Shown here: positions 45,074 through 57,184 of the stretch, in pieces
Layout: the number at the start of each line of letters is the position of its first letter
Position numbering within the stretch: position 1 is the stretch's first letter
Assembly (NCBI GenBank): GCA_025766275.1
Contig: JAFKAC010000179.1
Span: forward strand, 21,695 to 85,694
Length of the DNA stretch: 64,000 nucleotides
Origin: Lactarius indigo
Lineage: Eukaryota; Basidiomycota; Agaricomycetes; Russulales; Russulaceae
Direction of reading: 5' to 3'
Position numbers and translations under genes: made by a program
The notes under the pieces: generated by a model
The model's database searches: none
The model's input: only the letters and a program-made list of their open reading frames with translations
Told to the model about the DNA's origin: nothing

Positions 45074-45518
45074 TGTAACGCCGTCACAACGTCAGCTCGA
45101 CTTGAGCTTCGATAAGGCGACTTAGCTAATCACGCCTTAAGGCGTATGGCACGAAGGCAGGTTCTAGATGTTCGAAGACACTAGTATAACTCGTGGCACT
45201 CTAATTGAATAGAGGCAAGACTCAGATGCGAAGACAGAGAAGTGACGATTGAAGAAGACCAAGATGGCGTATCTTGGTCTTCCGAAGCTACCTTAAATAC
45301 AAGAAGAGCAGGCTTAGAAGCGCTGCTATGAGTCACAGTAATGTAGTGTCCAACGTATCACGTAAGTAGCGCAATCCTAATACTACTACTACTTGTACTA
45401 GGATCGAGTCATCCTTCAACACCTAACTCCTATTGTAAACCCCAAGTCCGTGACTAATCTACCTTACCGCCGTAGCCACAACCAGTACAGTAAGGGTTCG
45501 ATACGTGCAACCGTAACA
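45074..45518 (-). mobile_element. Solo LTR, family C, TSD CCCTG
   Basis: TGTAACGCCG...CCGTAACA, 445 bp, flanked by CCCTG at 45069-45073 and 45519-45523. Keeps the family hairpin at 45254-45282 although other parts have diverged or been lost. Confidence 0.93.
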
Positions 45519-47600
45519 CCCTGCATTTTCCAGCCCCGTGTGGCCAGGCAATTTGACGGCACCATGTTTCCCCAGTATTTTAGCAGCCTCATGTGGCACC
45601 GGCTTCAGTAATACCTCAATTTCCCCCTTCACCCCCTTTGCGAAGATTATGAACCCAAGCGATGGGTCACGCATAGAAGAAACCAGCAGTAGGAAGCCCA
45701 TGAACCCATGCTGATTGGTGGCACTTCATTTGCGTTTCTGCCCTCACAAGCCACCCGATGTCAGGCAACTAGAGGGTGTAGTGGCGCCAGTACAATTGTA
45801 ATCTAGCTGCACCATTCTGCACAGACAGACAAGCTCGCATTCATACTGGATTCAAGCCGTACTAGCCATGCACATTTTCATTTGTTTTGTTTTTCTTTAC
45901 ATCCAACAGGTTTTTGCCCGAGCAGCGTTGCCCAACACCTGCAGAGCCAGCCACAGCTCTTCACCATCTTCACTCTAGCACTCATCTTCCTTCATACCTA
46001 TGTGCCCACCAGCACCATCTTCAAGAGGCCTTGCTTGGGCTACCCGCAATATCATCACCACCAACATTCACAACATGTTCCCACCATTGTCCCTGTCTCA
46101 ACCCACATTACTCCTGCACTTGCAATATTATTCATGAAGCTTCAGTCCCTGCGCCTATGACCCTCCACCCGGATAACTTGCACAATCCCACACAGCATCT
46201 ATAATCTAACCAGTATAGGCCCCGCCGGTGACAGCTCAGCATACCTGGGCATCCCCAGTCAGCATTATGTGTCCCACAAGTCACGCATCGGCCCACATGC
46301 GTCAGCACACTCGGTGTCCACAGACAGCAAGCCCCAGCGATGAGTCATACAACAATGACCCTGGCGGCAACAAATCAACAAACCTGAGCCGAGCGACTAT
46401 GCTCTGGCTGCTCTACCACCTGCAAAAACCCCCAGATATTGTGTACAGTACTACCTTGGGACTCTCCCAATACGGATGCGTTCTACATTGCCCCTGGTCA
46501 CCAACCTGTTGAGAACTGAGGACAGTTCATTTTTCAGTGGGGAAGAGAACTAGGCCCTGCCCCTTTCACATGAATCAACGCAATTGCCCACTTTTTGCCT
46601 TACTCTTGTCCATTCAGCTGGCACTGCTAACTCTCATTTTACTTTATTTATTTATTTTTGATTCCAGCTTGCATTTCCCACCCTTTCCAACACTACTGAC
46701 AGCAATGACAAGTACAAAAGCAGCAAACCCTCGGCAGGTTCAAGTGAAGGGTGGATCAGGCAACAACAAGAATGTGCCAGCATTCACAGTAGCAATACCA
46801 CCAGCGTGCGGCAGCCAATGGATAGCGGTGGCTTATGTAATTGATACCCCCAACCGATGGTGAGAATCTTCTGTGATTCATACTCAGCCGGCGCCAGCCA
46901 ACGTCGGAGAATCCGATGTAATTGATAGTCCAACCGGCGCCGGCTGGAAGCGGGGTGTCCGCTTTTCGATTATTAGCATAAACAAGTCGATACATGACTC
47001 ATTGTGATACATATTGGTGGCAGGAAGTACAGGGAATGTGGATATATAAGCAATGACCAAAGGTTACTCCTGAATGGATGTTGGGGGATACCTTTACAGT
47101 ATAACAAGTCCATAGGATGTATGGGGAGTTCGGATGAATTTTCAGTGAACCCTGAGCTTGACCATGAGTGTTCCAGGAGTAGGAACCAGTGGGTCTTGTC
47201 ATTATTTGATTGAGGGTCATACTCATATACAACAAAGAGATGTAGAAATACTGTTCAAATGAAAAGGGGTTTGAAGAGACTAACATATAAGTGCATCCAG
47301 CAGGGATATCCTCGATGAAATACACAACCAGTTTGTAAACAATTAGTTGACCAATATCCATATGGGTTCAGGGCACATCATTGAAGCTATGGGTGGACAC
47401 TCCGCCAGCATGACTATATAGATGTTTATATCTATCTATTCATGCTCCAGATGTCAGGATGGACTTTAGCTGCACCCCAACCAGTATCCATATTCCTGTG
47501 AAGTGATCAGAAGTCTGGGGAAGGGGCTAATTGTTAGCCACTAACCTGACCTTCTCTGAGACCTTGATAGTTTGTTTGATTTCTTTCCCTTTCCCTTTTG
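45519..47600. other. Gene-poor region
   Basis: No supported gene. A hydrophobic segment in a 108-codon plus-strand frame at 46537-46863 is not backed by splice signals or homology. At 46841-46950 two copies of a TAATTGATA..CCAACCG phrase surround GCCGGCGCC and GGCGCCGGC palindromes, a likely small hairpin-forming element or transposon terminus. Confidence 0.35.
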
Positions 47601-49565
47601 CTACATGAGGCTGATGGCCAACTTGCATTTCTTTCCATTGAAGCTGAGGAGAGTGTGATGGTCCTGCCATTTCTGTGCATTGATGAATGAATTGGTGGTG
47701 CCGGATGTAATGTGGATAGGATGCAAACCTGGAAATGAAGATCTATTCATGCTCAGATAATCGTGTCCAGCAGAGGTGGGACTGGGACCTCCATCATCAT
47801 CTACATGCAATGTTGTCATTGATAAGTTGAGGGTAACCCAATAACAATCGGACTCACCAGGACAAGCGTCCTCCTGTATATAAGACATATTCAAGGGTGG
47901 AGACCTCATAGCCACTTCATCCTCAGATGGATCAGTCCTGTCAGATGAATCATCATTCCTGGATGAATCATCTGAAGAATCTTCAGCATCAGTAATGTCA
48001 TCCTCCTGATCAGAGTCCCGACTAGCTGGAAGAATGAAGCACTCTTCATCAGATGCTGGTGATTGCTGCTTTCGAGCCCTTCGGACACTCCGCATAGGCC
48101 TTGGGGAATCTTCCAAATTACTAAAGAGTGGGGACGTTGATACCCACATCAAGGGGTCAATGCCTTTATCTTGCCTGTCACTCCAGTGGTACAGTAGACG
48201 AAAGACCTCTCCAATCTGGATCTTAGATGGGTCCTTCCACTCAAACCCATCTGGAATACATTCATCACGAATCCAGGAAGATGGGTCCTTGACCAATGAT
48301 CCCCATGGAATGGTCAGTGTTGGCTTTCCAGTGACATAACCTTATTCCAACATATTAAATACTGATACACATTTATTAAAAGAATGGCTTATGGATATGT
48401 GCAGTGCAATAATCCCTGAGCAATGACTGAACAATCTTGGCTTTATATCCATGACGCTGAGTAACTGTCGGAAGCTCCGGACATCCATCTGCATCAAATA
48501 CAAGGGGGATTGGGGATTGGATTGTCCTTGAGTTGTCCTTTTTTGGATGCTCCTGGACAGTCTCTAGAATGTACATGAATGATATTCACTCACTGGGATA
48601 AGAAGCTTGTCAAACCTTTTGCAAAGCACTTTAATCCAAATTGAGTCCACTGCTCCCAGAGGGCAGCACTCTTCCAGTCTGGGCAGAATTTCTGAAAGTC
48701 CTTTCCATCCTGCAATACACTGTTCACATCATTGCTGAAATTGGTTTGCATCAATTGATGGTCAGTACAGATTAAGGATACATTTTTGGATGACTTACAA
48801 GCCAATCTTGAGGTTGTTGTCTTCACCCTCATATGCTGTGAGAACAATGGAACGAATACCACATGTCTTGTAGAGTTGACTTTGAAAGTCTTGGATGATC
48901 CACTCACACATAGAAGATGCCATTCTGTATAGAAGAGATGAGAGAAATGGATCCAAGGTGATACATATTTGCGTACCTGGATTGAATATGCTTTGGTGGA
49001 GTCTTCTCTGACCATTCCTTAGCAGCATCTACATACTCCCTTTGATCTTTAGGGGATACATCATTCCATAAAGCAGTGGTTGCATCTTGAAGGGCCCCCA
49101 GGAATGCGGGGTTCCCTGGCTCTGTCCCAGAGTCCTCCCTAGCACGCTCCAAGACTTCCTCACAGTGCAGGTGATAGAATGCATTCCTGGCAGACCATTT
49201 GCAAGTGAACTTGATATATTGACGCCTGGGGCGGATGTAGTGGTTATAAAACCATTTCTGAATTTTCTGAAATCTGAAATGAGCAATATATCCGTCACTG
49301 TATAAATGAAGCCCACCTTTGTGGCCACCTTCTTATCAAATGGTGCACTAGAAGGGCGGAGCAGATATAACTGGGCCATGGCTTTCTCAATTATCCTGGT
49401 ACGAAGGCTTGTATCAGCAGCTTGGAACTCTTCAAGATATTCCTGCAATACATCTGCATCTTCAGGAGTAATGATAAATCCTGTGTCACCAGACTGTGCT
49501 CTTTGACTCTGTGATATCTCGGACTCTCCGCCAGAGCCAGAGTAAGTGATGTCCTCGTTCTGCAT
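47601..49565 (-). CDS. Multi-exon protein of a basidiomycete-specific uncharacterised family
   Basis: Start ATG 49565 (MQNEDITYSGSGGES). Exons join as PFDKKVATK, then KIQKWFYNHYIRPRRQYIK (intron about 49276-49317), through SGTEPGNPAFLGALQDATT and EWSEKTPPKHIQS, then MASSMCEWIIQDFQSQLYKT (intron about 48926-48976), CGIRSIVLTAYEGEDNN, DGKDFQKFCPDWKSAALWEQ. A C-terminal exon has SWIRDECIPDGFEWKDPSKI, FRLLYHWSDRQ, an acidic Ser/Asp block and a short tail ending at 47601. I recall this architecture from large lineage-specific families of hypothetical proteins in mushroom genomes; no enzyme motif is visible. It is followed on the same strand by no close gene. The frame seems intact. Its function is not known. 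Confidence 0.68.
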
Positions 49566-49580
49566 GGGGATATTAATCAA

Positions 49581-50608
49581 AGGTGATCAGAGGATATAGA
49601 TACGGTGTGTGTGGATAGATATATTGAGCATGAAGTAGTTTAAATACATGACAGTAGTTTGGTTGTGTTGGATCAGAAAACAAAATATGGACACTGGCAA
49701 TCGGGATATAGTGAGGGTAAAACAGGGACACATAGGTTAATATATGTGGTAAGATAATATAGCAGGTTTCAATGGGTTTGAATACGGATCTGGGTGAGAG
49801 GTGCCACATGACATGGATGGGAAATATGGACATGAATTATGGTTTCACATATGTTTCACGCATGGGCTAGATATGCTTGTACCTCAAGAGCGGACCTCCC
49901 GCTTTTGATGAATTGTGACAGCTATCTACATGGAGAATAGGATGTATATCAATGAGAAATGGTACTGAGCCTATACATTAAGGAGGGGGTGTGAATATGA
50001 TGCATGGCTTCACATATATTTCATATTTGGCTAGACATGCTTGTGCAAGGAGATCGTGCCTCCTGCTCACATAGTACATCATATGACGATGTCTCACCTG
50101 TTGCATCGGGGACCCTGACACATTGTATGTATCAGATTTGGTCCTGCACAGCATGTCATCGATATTTCAGGTGTGTTGGGCCACCTGACATATCACGTGG
50201 AATTCTCCCATACATCCATACATCAAAGTGGGGATCTGAAACATCCCATCTGTGGCACGTGTTTGATATGGACATCGTAGATAGTTCTTAGTGATTCATG
50301 CGGCAAGTAGGGTTTTGACATGGTCTGAACTAATATGTCATCAAGCATATCTGATACGCCGGACCTCCCGACATGTACATATCACATCATCTTAAGAGAC
50401 AAAGGTAAATATCAAAGGTAAATATGAACAAAGGGACGTGGGAAGTCCGCATTTCAGACACGTTGCATAACTGATGTATTTAATGGTTGCGGACACTCCG
50501 ACATGGTACCAAATTGGTACCAAAATGGTACCAAAACATGATCTCAATGCGTGATATTGTTACCGACACATGCAAGATGATCACAATACATGTGCTACAT
50601 AGTTACAG
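49581..50608. other. Intergenic region with repeated GGACCTCCCG-type motifs
   Basis: AT-rich sequence with repeated ACATATnTTTCA and CTAGA.ATGCTTGT phrases and copies of a GGACCTCCCG or GGACACTCCG motif at 49888, 50358 and 50489. GGTACCAAA occurs three times in tandem at 50506-50536. No gene was seen. Confidence 0.5.
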
Positions 50609-50611
50609 TCC

Positions 50612-51562
50612 TTACTCCAAGTATTTCGCCATATTCTCCAGATCAATCAAAGTCTTCAGGATTGAGTCATTGATTGCTTGAACTCGACCCCGCAGCTCTG
50701 TGAGCTCATCCCACACATCAGCAAGTGTCAGCTTGCATCTCTCAATCCTGGACTCGACATTTCCGAGGTCCTCAGGGAGGGGAGACACAGGGATGGTGAT
50801 GCCCATTCGATGCTTGATTGTACGGGTGGATGGGGGTATCTCCCCAGTTCGTGCACAAGGGGCGGACCTCCTGGTGGCCTTAACCATTTGTACAGATTAA
50901 TAGAATAGTTGTATGTAATTGTGTATACATACCTTGCGTTTTGGGGCGTCCGACTGCGATGGGGTGATTGCACACTGAACAGAACTCCCTGGATCATCGA
51001 CATCCATCGTATCAGCTATCTGTGACTTTTATATGATGCATCAGATAAGCTATAGACGATGGGTAATTATCACATACGCTCAGAGCAAGTCCTGCTGACG
51101 TTGGGGAACCTGTCGGGGCACCCACAGTTGGAGCGTCACTTGGTTGATCATCAATAGAGATGATCTCAGGTGCTGGTGATACAGGCTTAGCGACCACAGT
51201 GGGTTCACGGATAACACGTTGTGAGAGTGGGATGCGATCCATAAAGTCTTTGGGTGGAGAGGGTGTGCGCCTCTTCTTGCGCTTGCCATCATCCTATACA
51301 ACACACTGTTAGAGTGCTGTCGAATATATAAATACAGTTACGCACCCGCAGGGGTATCCGAAAGACATGGCCCAGATGGAATAGGTACGACAGGCGACAG
51401 TACCTTGGATAGGAATTCAAAGCCAGTGGACACCCTGGATGCTTCAGAACGCTGTTTCGATGGAGGGCCCATAGACTGAGGCTTTGGTGACGCTTGTTGA
51501 GACTGCGGGGTTCCTGCAGCTGCACAAGATCGCGAACGCGAACCACGAGAGGTATCAGACAT
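50612..51562 (-). CDS. Hypothetical disordered/coiled-coil protein, four exons
   Basis: Start ATG 51562 (MSDTSRGSRSRSC), Ser/Arg-rich. Exons continue with KRKKRRTPSPPKDF (basic, NLS-like), a Pro/Ser/Thr stretch ending TSAGLALS, a short exon with DTMDVDDPGSSVQ, and a last exon with TIKHRMGITIPVSPLPEDLG followed by a coiled coil (RIERCKLTLADVWDELTELR, QAINDSILKTLIDL) to the stop at 50612. The first intron (about 51294-51402) is the longest; the others look like 50-80 nt with GTACGC, GTATGT-type donors. It is transcribed divergently from the next gene, with 258 bp between the starts. No known domain. A nuclear scaffold or regulator is only a guess. Confidence 0.6.
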
Positions 51563-51820
51563 ACTGGAAAGGGGTCTGTGGGATATTGGAGCTCGCCACC
51601 TGCGTAGATATATATCATATCTAGTCACCACAGTCATCGCTTGATTATCGGATCAATCGGATATATATTTTCCAAATTTCCTAAATCGGATTTGGGGTTC
51701 CTGGATACCAGAGGAGATCGATAATCAATAGTGGGACCCCCAAACGTTTCAAGGTGCTTCCATCTGAGGTGCTTCCATCTGTGACTTCGCTATCATTCAC
51801 ATTAGACACCCCCACGCTCA
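51563..51820. promoter_or_regulatory. Bidirectional promoter region
   Basis: 258 bp between two divergent start codons. A tandem repeat of GGTGCTTCCATCTG (51751-51780) and TATATATT near 51661 are the only visible signals. Confidence 0.5.
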
Positions 51821-53972
51821 ATGGGTAGGAAAGGCCCATCCGAATTGACAAAGCATGAAGTTCAGTTGCTCACCATAGCAGCTAAGTTCATGGCTGCCAT
51901 GAAACGTGTGGAGGAGACTGGTCCGTCACCAATGGAGCTGGACATAATGGATACAAAGATCAACCAAGAAGTGGTGAGTCGATTTAATATCCTCAACGCA
52001 TATGCGATGTATCTAATGGTATGCTATTCAGAGAACCATTAATTCGATATTTGCGGGCTATGGGATACATTCCAAGACCCCCTGTGTCCATCTGATCATC
52101 CAGGTCATTGGGACCGAGTGGCAGTCAGCTGCAATAGAGGACTGCTACCCTGATTGGTTCATACTAACGACTGAATACATTACTACGCTTTGTGAATATG
52201 TATCGTCGGAGAACCCGGACTGGCACCTCAAACTCTCATCCCTTGATCTGAACTCATATCTGGATGGCCTCCATCCGAGCAAGATGTGGTGGCTCGAAGA
52301 GAACACCATACCACAGATGCCCTCAGAATGTGTGTCAGATATATTGTATCGATTCATACCTATTCACATCCTCATGCACAGCTACAGTTGACAATCTCCC
52401 ATCCCAGTTGTTGTCTTCATGATTGACACTTGCCCCTCCTTCCGCCTCCATGGACCCCCCAGAACCCCGGACCCCCCGGCCACCCCCCCACCCGTACACA
52501 ATACACGAGGCACAGTAAAGGCACGTGCCATACAGACACGTTCGTCGGACCGCCCGGCCGATGCTCCATCCAAACGCCACACTGCTCCATATGTGCTGCG
52601 AGGAATGAAACGGGATTCACCGGGCAATCCGGGAGAAGCATCCGAAACGGTCCCACATCAGAACCCCCCGTTCCACATGTCGAAGTGGAGCAGGCATCTC
52701 CCCCTCGACCCACACAACGTCAGCGTACGGATGCTGGTGATATTGTTGCCTATGGGAATGTAAGTATTCTTATTCCATCCTCCTGCATCCAAATAACGAT
52801 CTGATGTATATGTGCACTACTTGTAGGACTGCTGTGGCCCCTGCATCCATTTTGGGGATGCTGAATGCAAAGCCCAGGCCAATAAGCGGTCAATCGCATG
52901 TGTGAAGTGTGCGCAGAGGCACAAGCCATGTGAACCCCCTGCAACGTGGGCCATCCCGCTGCATCGTGCAATGGAGGCCAGATCAACACCATCGATGGGA
53001 GCGGGGTCCCCAGGTACGTCCCACCTGTTTTCTGCAAGCATAAACAAAACCCACATGCATCACACACCTAGTAGGAAGCTTCGGGGACTCCCGTGTTGAT
53101 GCACTGGAGCGCAAAGTGGAGTCATTGACATCGAAACTTGGTGATGTCACTCAGACAGTAGACCGTGTGTGTCACGGTCACGTGACATCGTGACTATCGG
53201 TCACGCGTTACGTCGTGCCAGCAAAGCATCAAACAAAGTATGGCCTCAGAGTTCCGGAATAGCACGACTGACAGTGCTAATAAGCACGCCTTATGGTGCT
53301 CATCAAGAAAATAGTCACGAAAACCAATAGTCTGTAAGAGTATAAGTAGTAGCTGTCTGAGTAGTACTTTTGGTTGTCTACTCTTAGTTCTTGAATCCGA
53401 CCTAGCTTGCCTTGTCTCAGAACCCCACGTGCTCTCCCCTCTCTCTAGCGATACTCTTTGAGTTGAGCTTAGAACTCCCCGAATCTTGACTTGTTTGCAG
53501 AACAAGTCCCGACTCTACCGACTGCATTGAGCATAGCTCCGCGTGACTTAGCGAACGTATGGTCCCTCGGAACCGTAACAGTGTGCTATTTGAGGTTGTA
53601 AACACACGCCAGGATTTGCATGACACACGGCTTATGGTTGGGAAACTCCTGTCCCACCAGGGTATTGAATCGACATCGATTCCTGGTGTCGGGATGCCCC
53701 CCACCAATCATCGCTCAGTATCCCCTGGTGTCCAGTCGACCTCATCAGTTGGAGCACATATGTCTGGCCTCACTCTCTCTGACATTCGGCCTCCTTCTTC
53801 CCTTTCAAGTGCACCCCCAAGCCGCTCTCGCCAACCATCAGGTAAGCACTTATATCATCTGAATTCGGAAACACAGGCTCATCCACATTACAGGGGAGAG
53901 TGTTGCCTCAGGGGACGTCTGACCCCATCTGGAATATCTGGTGGGTCATCATCGGCTGGTCCTGTGGCTTAG
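51821..53972 (+). pseudogene. Cys-cluster protein gene, interrupted by a solo LTR
   Basis: Start ATG 51821 (MGRKGPSELTKHEVQLL). An intron (51974-52030) leads to RTINSIFAGYGIHSKTPCVH, EWQSAAIEDCYPDWF and DGLHPSKMWWLEENTIPQM. After a Pro-rich linker with frame disruptions comes a Cys cluster, CCGPCIHFGDAECKAQANKR then ACVKCAQRHKPC, i.e. CxxC...C...CxxC...C, like the zinc clusters of basidiomycete uncharacterised proteins. A coiled coil (ALERKVESLTSKLGD) is cut by a 411-bp LTR at 53170-53580 and continues as LFEVVNTRQDLHDTRLM. The tail is Ser/Pro-rich. The LTR and stops in the linker make it a probable pseudogene now. It is divergent from the preceding gene and possibly formed a functional pair with it. 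Confidence 0.62.
53170..53580 (+). mobile_element. Solo LTR, family A, TSD GTGTG
   Basis: TGTCACGGTCACG...GGAACCGTAACA, 411 bp, flanked by GTGTG at 53165-53169 and 53581-53585. A GTATAAGTAG box lies near 53341. Sits in the coiled-coil exon of the Cys-cluster gene. Confidence 0.94.
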
Positions 53973-54512
53973 AATGGAGTTTTTCGATTTAAATGATGTA
54001 TACTATTCTGTAAATGCATGTTCGGGAGGTCCGGCCCATTGAGGGTCGAAATATATGATGTGTCAGGACTGTTTGCATGTGACCATATCAACATAATAAT
54101 CACCATGTGATCCAGTGACTAAGGGGCCTTCGTTTCGAATATATGATGACTTGTATTTGAAGCAGGCGTGATACGTGTGATGTGTCGGGGTCCCCGCTTC
54201 TATGAATAGGAGAGCGTCATGTGGTATTGGGGGATACCTGATGCATCAGATATACCTGATGAAGTGTCGTGTGGGACTGTATCTAGATTTACGTTTTCCA
54301 TATGCAACAGTTTGGGGTCCCTGTATCAATGTATGATGGGAAGGTGTCATGTGATGTGTCGGGAGGTCCGCTCAATTGGATATGCTGATTGAAGCGTTGT
54401 GTGGGACTGTATTACAATTGCTACCTGGTACACATAAAACATGTTTTACATATGCAACAGTCCAGAACCCCTGCTTCAATATGTTTGTTATTTCCTTGTG
54501 GTATATCTGAAG
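53973..54512. other. AT-rich flank with GGAGGTCCG-type motifs
   Basis: Holds copies of the dispersed motif: TCGGGAGGTCCGGCC (54022), TCGGGGTCCCCGCTT (54185), TTGGGGTCCCTG (54312) and TCGGGAGGTCCGCT (54359), each near ATGATGTGTC or TGATGAAG.TGT phrases. No gene. Confidence 0.55.
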
Positions 54513-54517
54513 GTCTA

Positions 54518-55061
54518 TGTACCGTCGTCACGACATTAGCTCGACTTGAGCTCGAGTAGCGGTAACCACTTAGCGAATATCCGGGTCCTGATCTTGATCC
54601 TGACACGATGGCACGAAGACCCGTGTTCTTGTTCTAGTGAATGCTTGGAGGCACACCGACAAGTACGATCCTGTTCTTGTTGACGCGAGATAGATCGAGA
54701 GAAAGAGAGCGAAAGGTAAGAGGCAGACAGAAAGAGAAACAACAAGTGACGATTCAAGAAGACCAAGATGGCGTATCTTGGTCTTCGCATAGAGTCTTAA
54801 ATACATGTCGAGCAGGCTTACAAGCGCTGCTATGAGTCACAGTAGGTAGCGTCCAACGTATCGCAGAAACATCGCAAACACTAATACTACTAGTACCTGT
54901 ACTAGTGGCGTCGGTCATCAGTCAGCTATCGTACCCGTATCACCTATCGCACTGCCGTATCACTGTAGGTAAGTCCGCAACTAATATACCTTACCGCCGT
55001 AGTTGCAACCGGTACAGTAAGGGTCTCAAGTCAAGTAGTCCGTACGAGTAGGAACGTGACA
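54518..55061 (-). repeat. gypsy C 3' LTR
   Basis: TGTACCGTCG...GAACGTGACA, 544 bp, near-identical to the right LTR over the parts compared. Includes the hairpin at 54758-54786 and an ACTAGTAC/GTACTAGT palindrome near 54890. Confidence 0.95.
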
Positions 55062-55077
55062 TCACCCCCCTTCTAAG
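55062..55077 (-). promoter_or_regulatory. gypsy C polypurine tract
   Basis: Minus strand reads TTAGAAGGGGGGTGA directly against the 3' LTR. Confidence 0.85.
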
Positions 55078-55092
55078 CGTGAGGCCCCAGAC

Positions 55093-57180
55093 TCACCGAA
55101 AGTCTCTTGGCGGCCAGTCCCTCTGTTCGTCGGCAATCCTCTCCAACACTGTAGCGCGCTCCAGTCGATAGATGGAGTTGCGTCTGTCATCCTGCACGCA
55201 CTCGATCATCGCGCGGAGTTGGGCTATGCGGGCGCGAAGTCGGTCGAGCTCATAGCTCGCCGCGCGGTAGCTGTCATGTTTCGACTTGTACGGACTATAC
55301 GGACTGTGACCCTTACTGTACCGGTTGCAACTACGGCGGTAAGGTAGATTAGTTGCGGACTTACTCACGGTGATACGGTAGTGCGATAGGCGATTACGAC
55401 TGATAGCTGACTGATGACCGACGCCACTAGTACAGGTACTAGTAGTATTAGTGTTTGCGATGTTTCTGCGATACGTTGGACGCTACCTACTGTGACTCAT
55501 AGCAGCGCTTGTAAGCCTGCTCGACATGTATTTAAGACTCTATGCGAAGACCAAGATACGCCATCTTGGTCTTCTTGAATCGTCACTTGTTTCTATTCCT
55601 CTTCATCTCGTATCATCTTTCAACTTCCTTTCCAGTCAAGTAGAACGACTTTGGTGTGCCTACGCGCATTCACCAGAATATACGCCTTGGGCCTTCGTGC
55701 CTTCAAGCCAGGACTTCCCTAAGGGTTATCACTAAGTTGTTACCGCCCCCATCGAGCTCAAGTCGAGCTAACGTTGTGACGACGTTACAGTAGCGCGTGA
55801 CCTCGGCTGTGAGCGACTCGTCGTTGATGCGATTGAGGGGCACGGTCGGTTATCTTGTCCGCCGCAAAAATGACGAGGTCCTCGTGCAGATATTGGGGGC
55901 GGAGAGCGGCGGAGACATGGGGTTCGGTGTAGAAGGGCTTACCGTATACATGAGGAGAGACCGGTATGACCCCAGTATAATGGGTCTGCCCCTCTGATAA
56001 TCTGGACATGCGACACGTCCCTCTCTACTCCGTCGGGCCCGGTGATGGGGTATCGAATATAATGGGGTCTTCTATTTGCCCGGAACCCTTCAGGTGCAAT
56101 GACATGTGCGGGGTCTTCGGTGGCGGTGAACGGGCGGTGCTCCGCAACACCAGGGACTCGCACATGTCCTCGATACATGGGGGACCCGTCGGTGTAGACG
56201 AGCCATGGCGTGATGAGGGGATTATCAGCGTCGCGTTTCGTTTGTAGGAAGGGGTGTCTCGCCGGGTAGTAATCTGAGTCGTCATGGCCAGCCTCAGCTG
56301 CTGCCATCACTGCCGTCGCTCTCGCATCTCCCTCAGTCGGGCCGCGGCTGAGTCGAGCTGTTCCTTCTGCCACTCCGCCGCCACTCTCCTCCAACCGTCC
56401 AACTCGTACTCCAGGAGAGCTTGAATGCTCGTCGTTGCTCGGGAAAATTCCGCGAACGCTGATGATGTCGTCGCTTGGGGGGATGGCTGCGATGGGTTCG
56501 CGCTCACCAGCCTCATTCTGAAGACATGGGCGACGGCGTGTTCATCGTCGGGGTGTTGTGTGGGGTCTGGGAATCGGCAATGACGTGGGCCCACTCTTGC
56601 GCGGTGATGGGGCCCTCTTGTGGTCGAAGAGGCGTCCATGGTGTGATTTGGGCGGCGGGAATTCAGTGTCGGCGTCGTCTTCCAGGAGTGCTCTGGCGTC
56701 GTTGGCAAGGGAGTCGAGGAGTGCTGCTTGGGTGACATGTCGCAGAGGGGAAGTGGGCATGAGAGTGGAGGTGGTAGAGCGAAGGAAGATGGGATGACTT
56801 TCCTCTGCTCTCGGTCTCGCTCGTTTTAACTGTTCTTCCGTGTGTTTGCGCTTCCTGATATAGACGGAGAGCTTCGGGCGCAAAGACGTCATCCTTGTTG
56901 ACCCACTGATTCTCTGAGTCTGGGTATCCCTTCCATTTGACGAGATATTGGAGGCGTCTCCCCCTGCCGAAGTGCCGAGAGTCCAGAATGGCCTCGACTT
57001 CTTATTCTTCTTCTCCATCAATCAATTCAGGTGGCGGGTGCGTGAAATTTTCTCCGTGAAGAAGAGTTTGTCTGTACGGCGTGAGAAGATCGATATGGAA
57101 TACTGGGTGGATGCTCCACTGTGTGGGAAGTTCCAATCGATAATTGTAGGGGGACATCACCTGGTGTCACCCGAAAGGGA
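55093..57180 (-). pseudogene. gypsy C pol C-terminus: chromodomain and long extension
   Basis: Beyond the family-1 LTR the frame reads GPF (integrase GPF/Y module), then the chromodomain LQYLVKWKGYPDSENQWVNK preceded by EVEAILDSRHFGRGRR, with a TAA inside its start (the EEE*EVEA segment). About 500 further codons follow in pieces: PHTTPRR-type Pro-rich linker, VAAEWQKEQLDSAAARLREM (coiled coil), YPARHPFLQTKRDADNPLIT, LVYTDGSPMYRGHVRVPGV, EGFRANRRPHYIRYPITGPD. After the inverted LTR the frame ends in VLERIADEQRDWPPRDFR, just before the polypurine tract. The extension after the chromodomain is unusually long. Several frameshifts are present. Confidence 0.85.
55272..55789 (+). mobile_element. 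Solo LTR, family C, inverted inside gypsy C, TSD GTAGC
   Basis: TGTCATGTTTCG...GACGTTACA, 518 bp, flanked by GTAGC at 55267-55271 and 55790-55794. Same family as the host element's LTRs but in opposite orientation, so it is an independent later insertion. Hairpin at 55546-55574. Confidence 0.94.
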
Positions 57181-57184
57181 CCGT

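Noticed and set aside
50506..50536. Triple GGTACCAAA repeat as a regulatory array
   Set aside because: Only three copies and no adjacent promoter; too little to support a claim.
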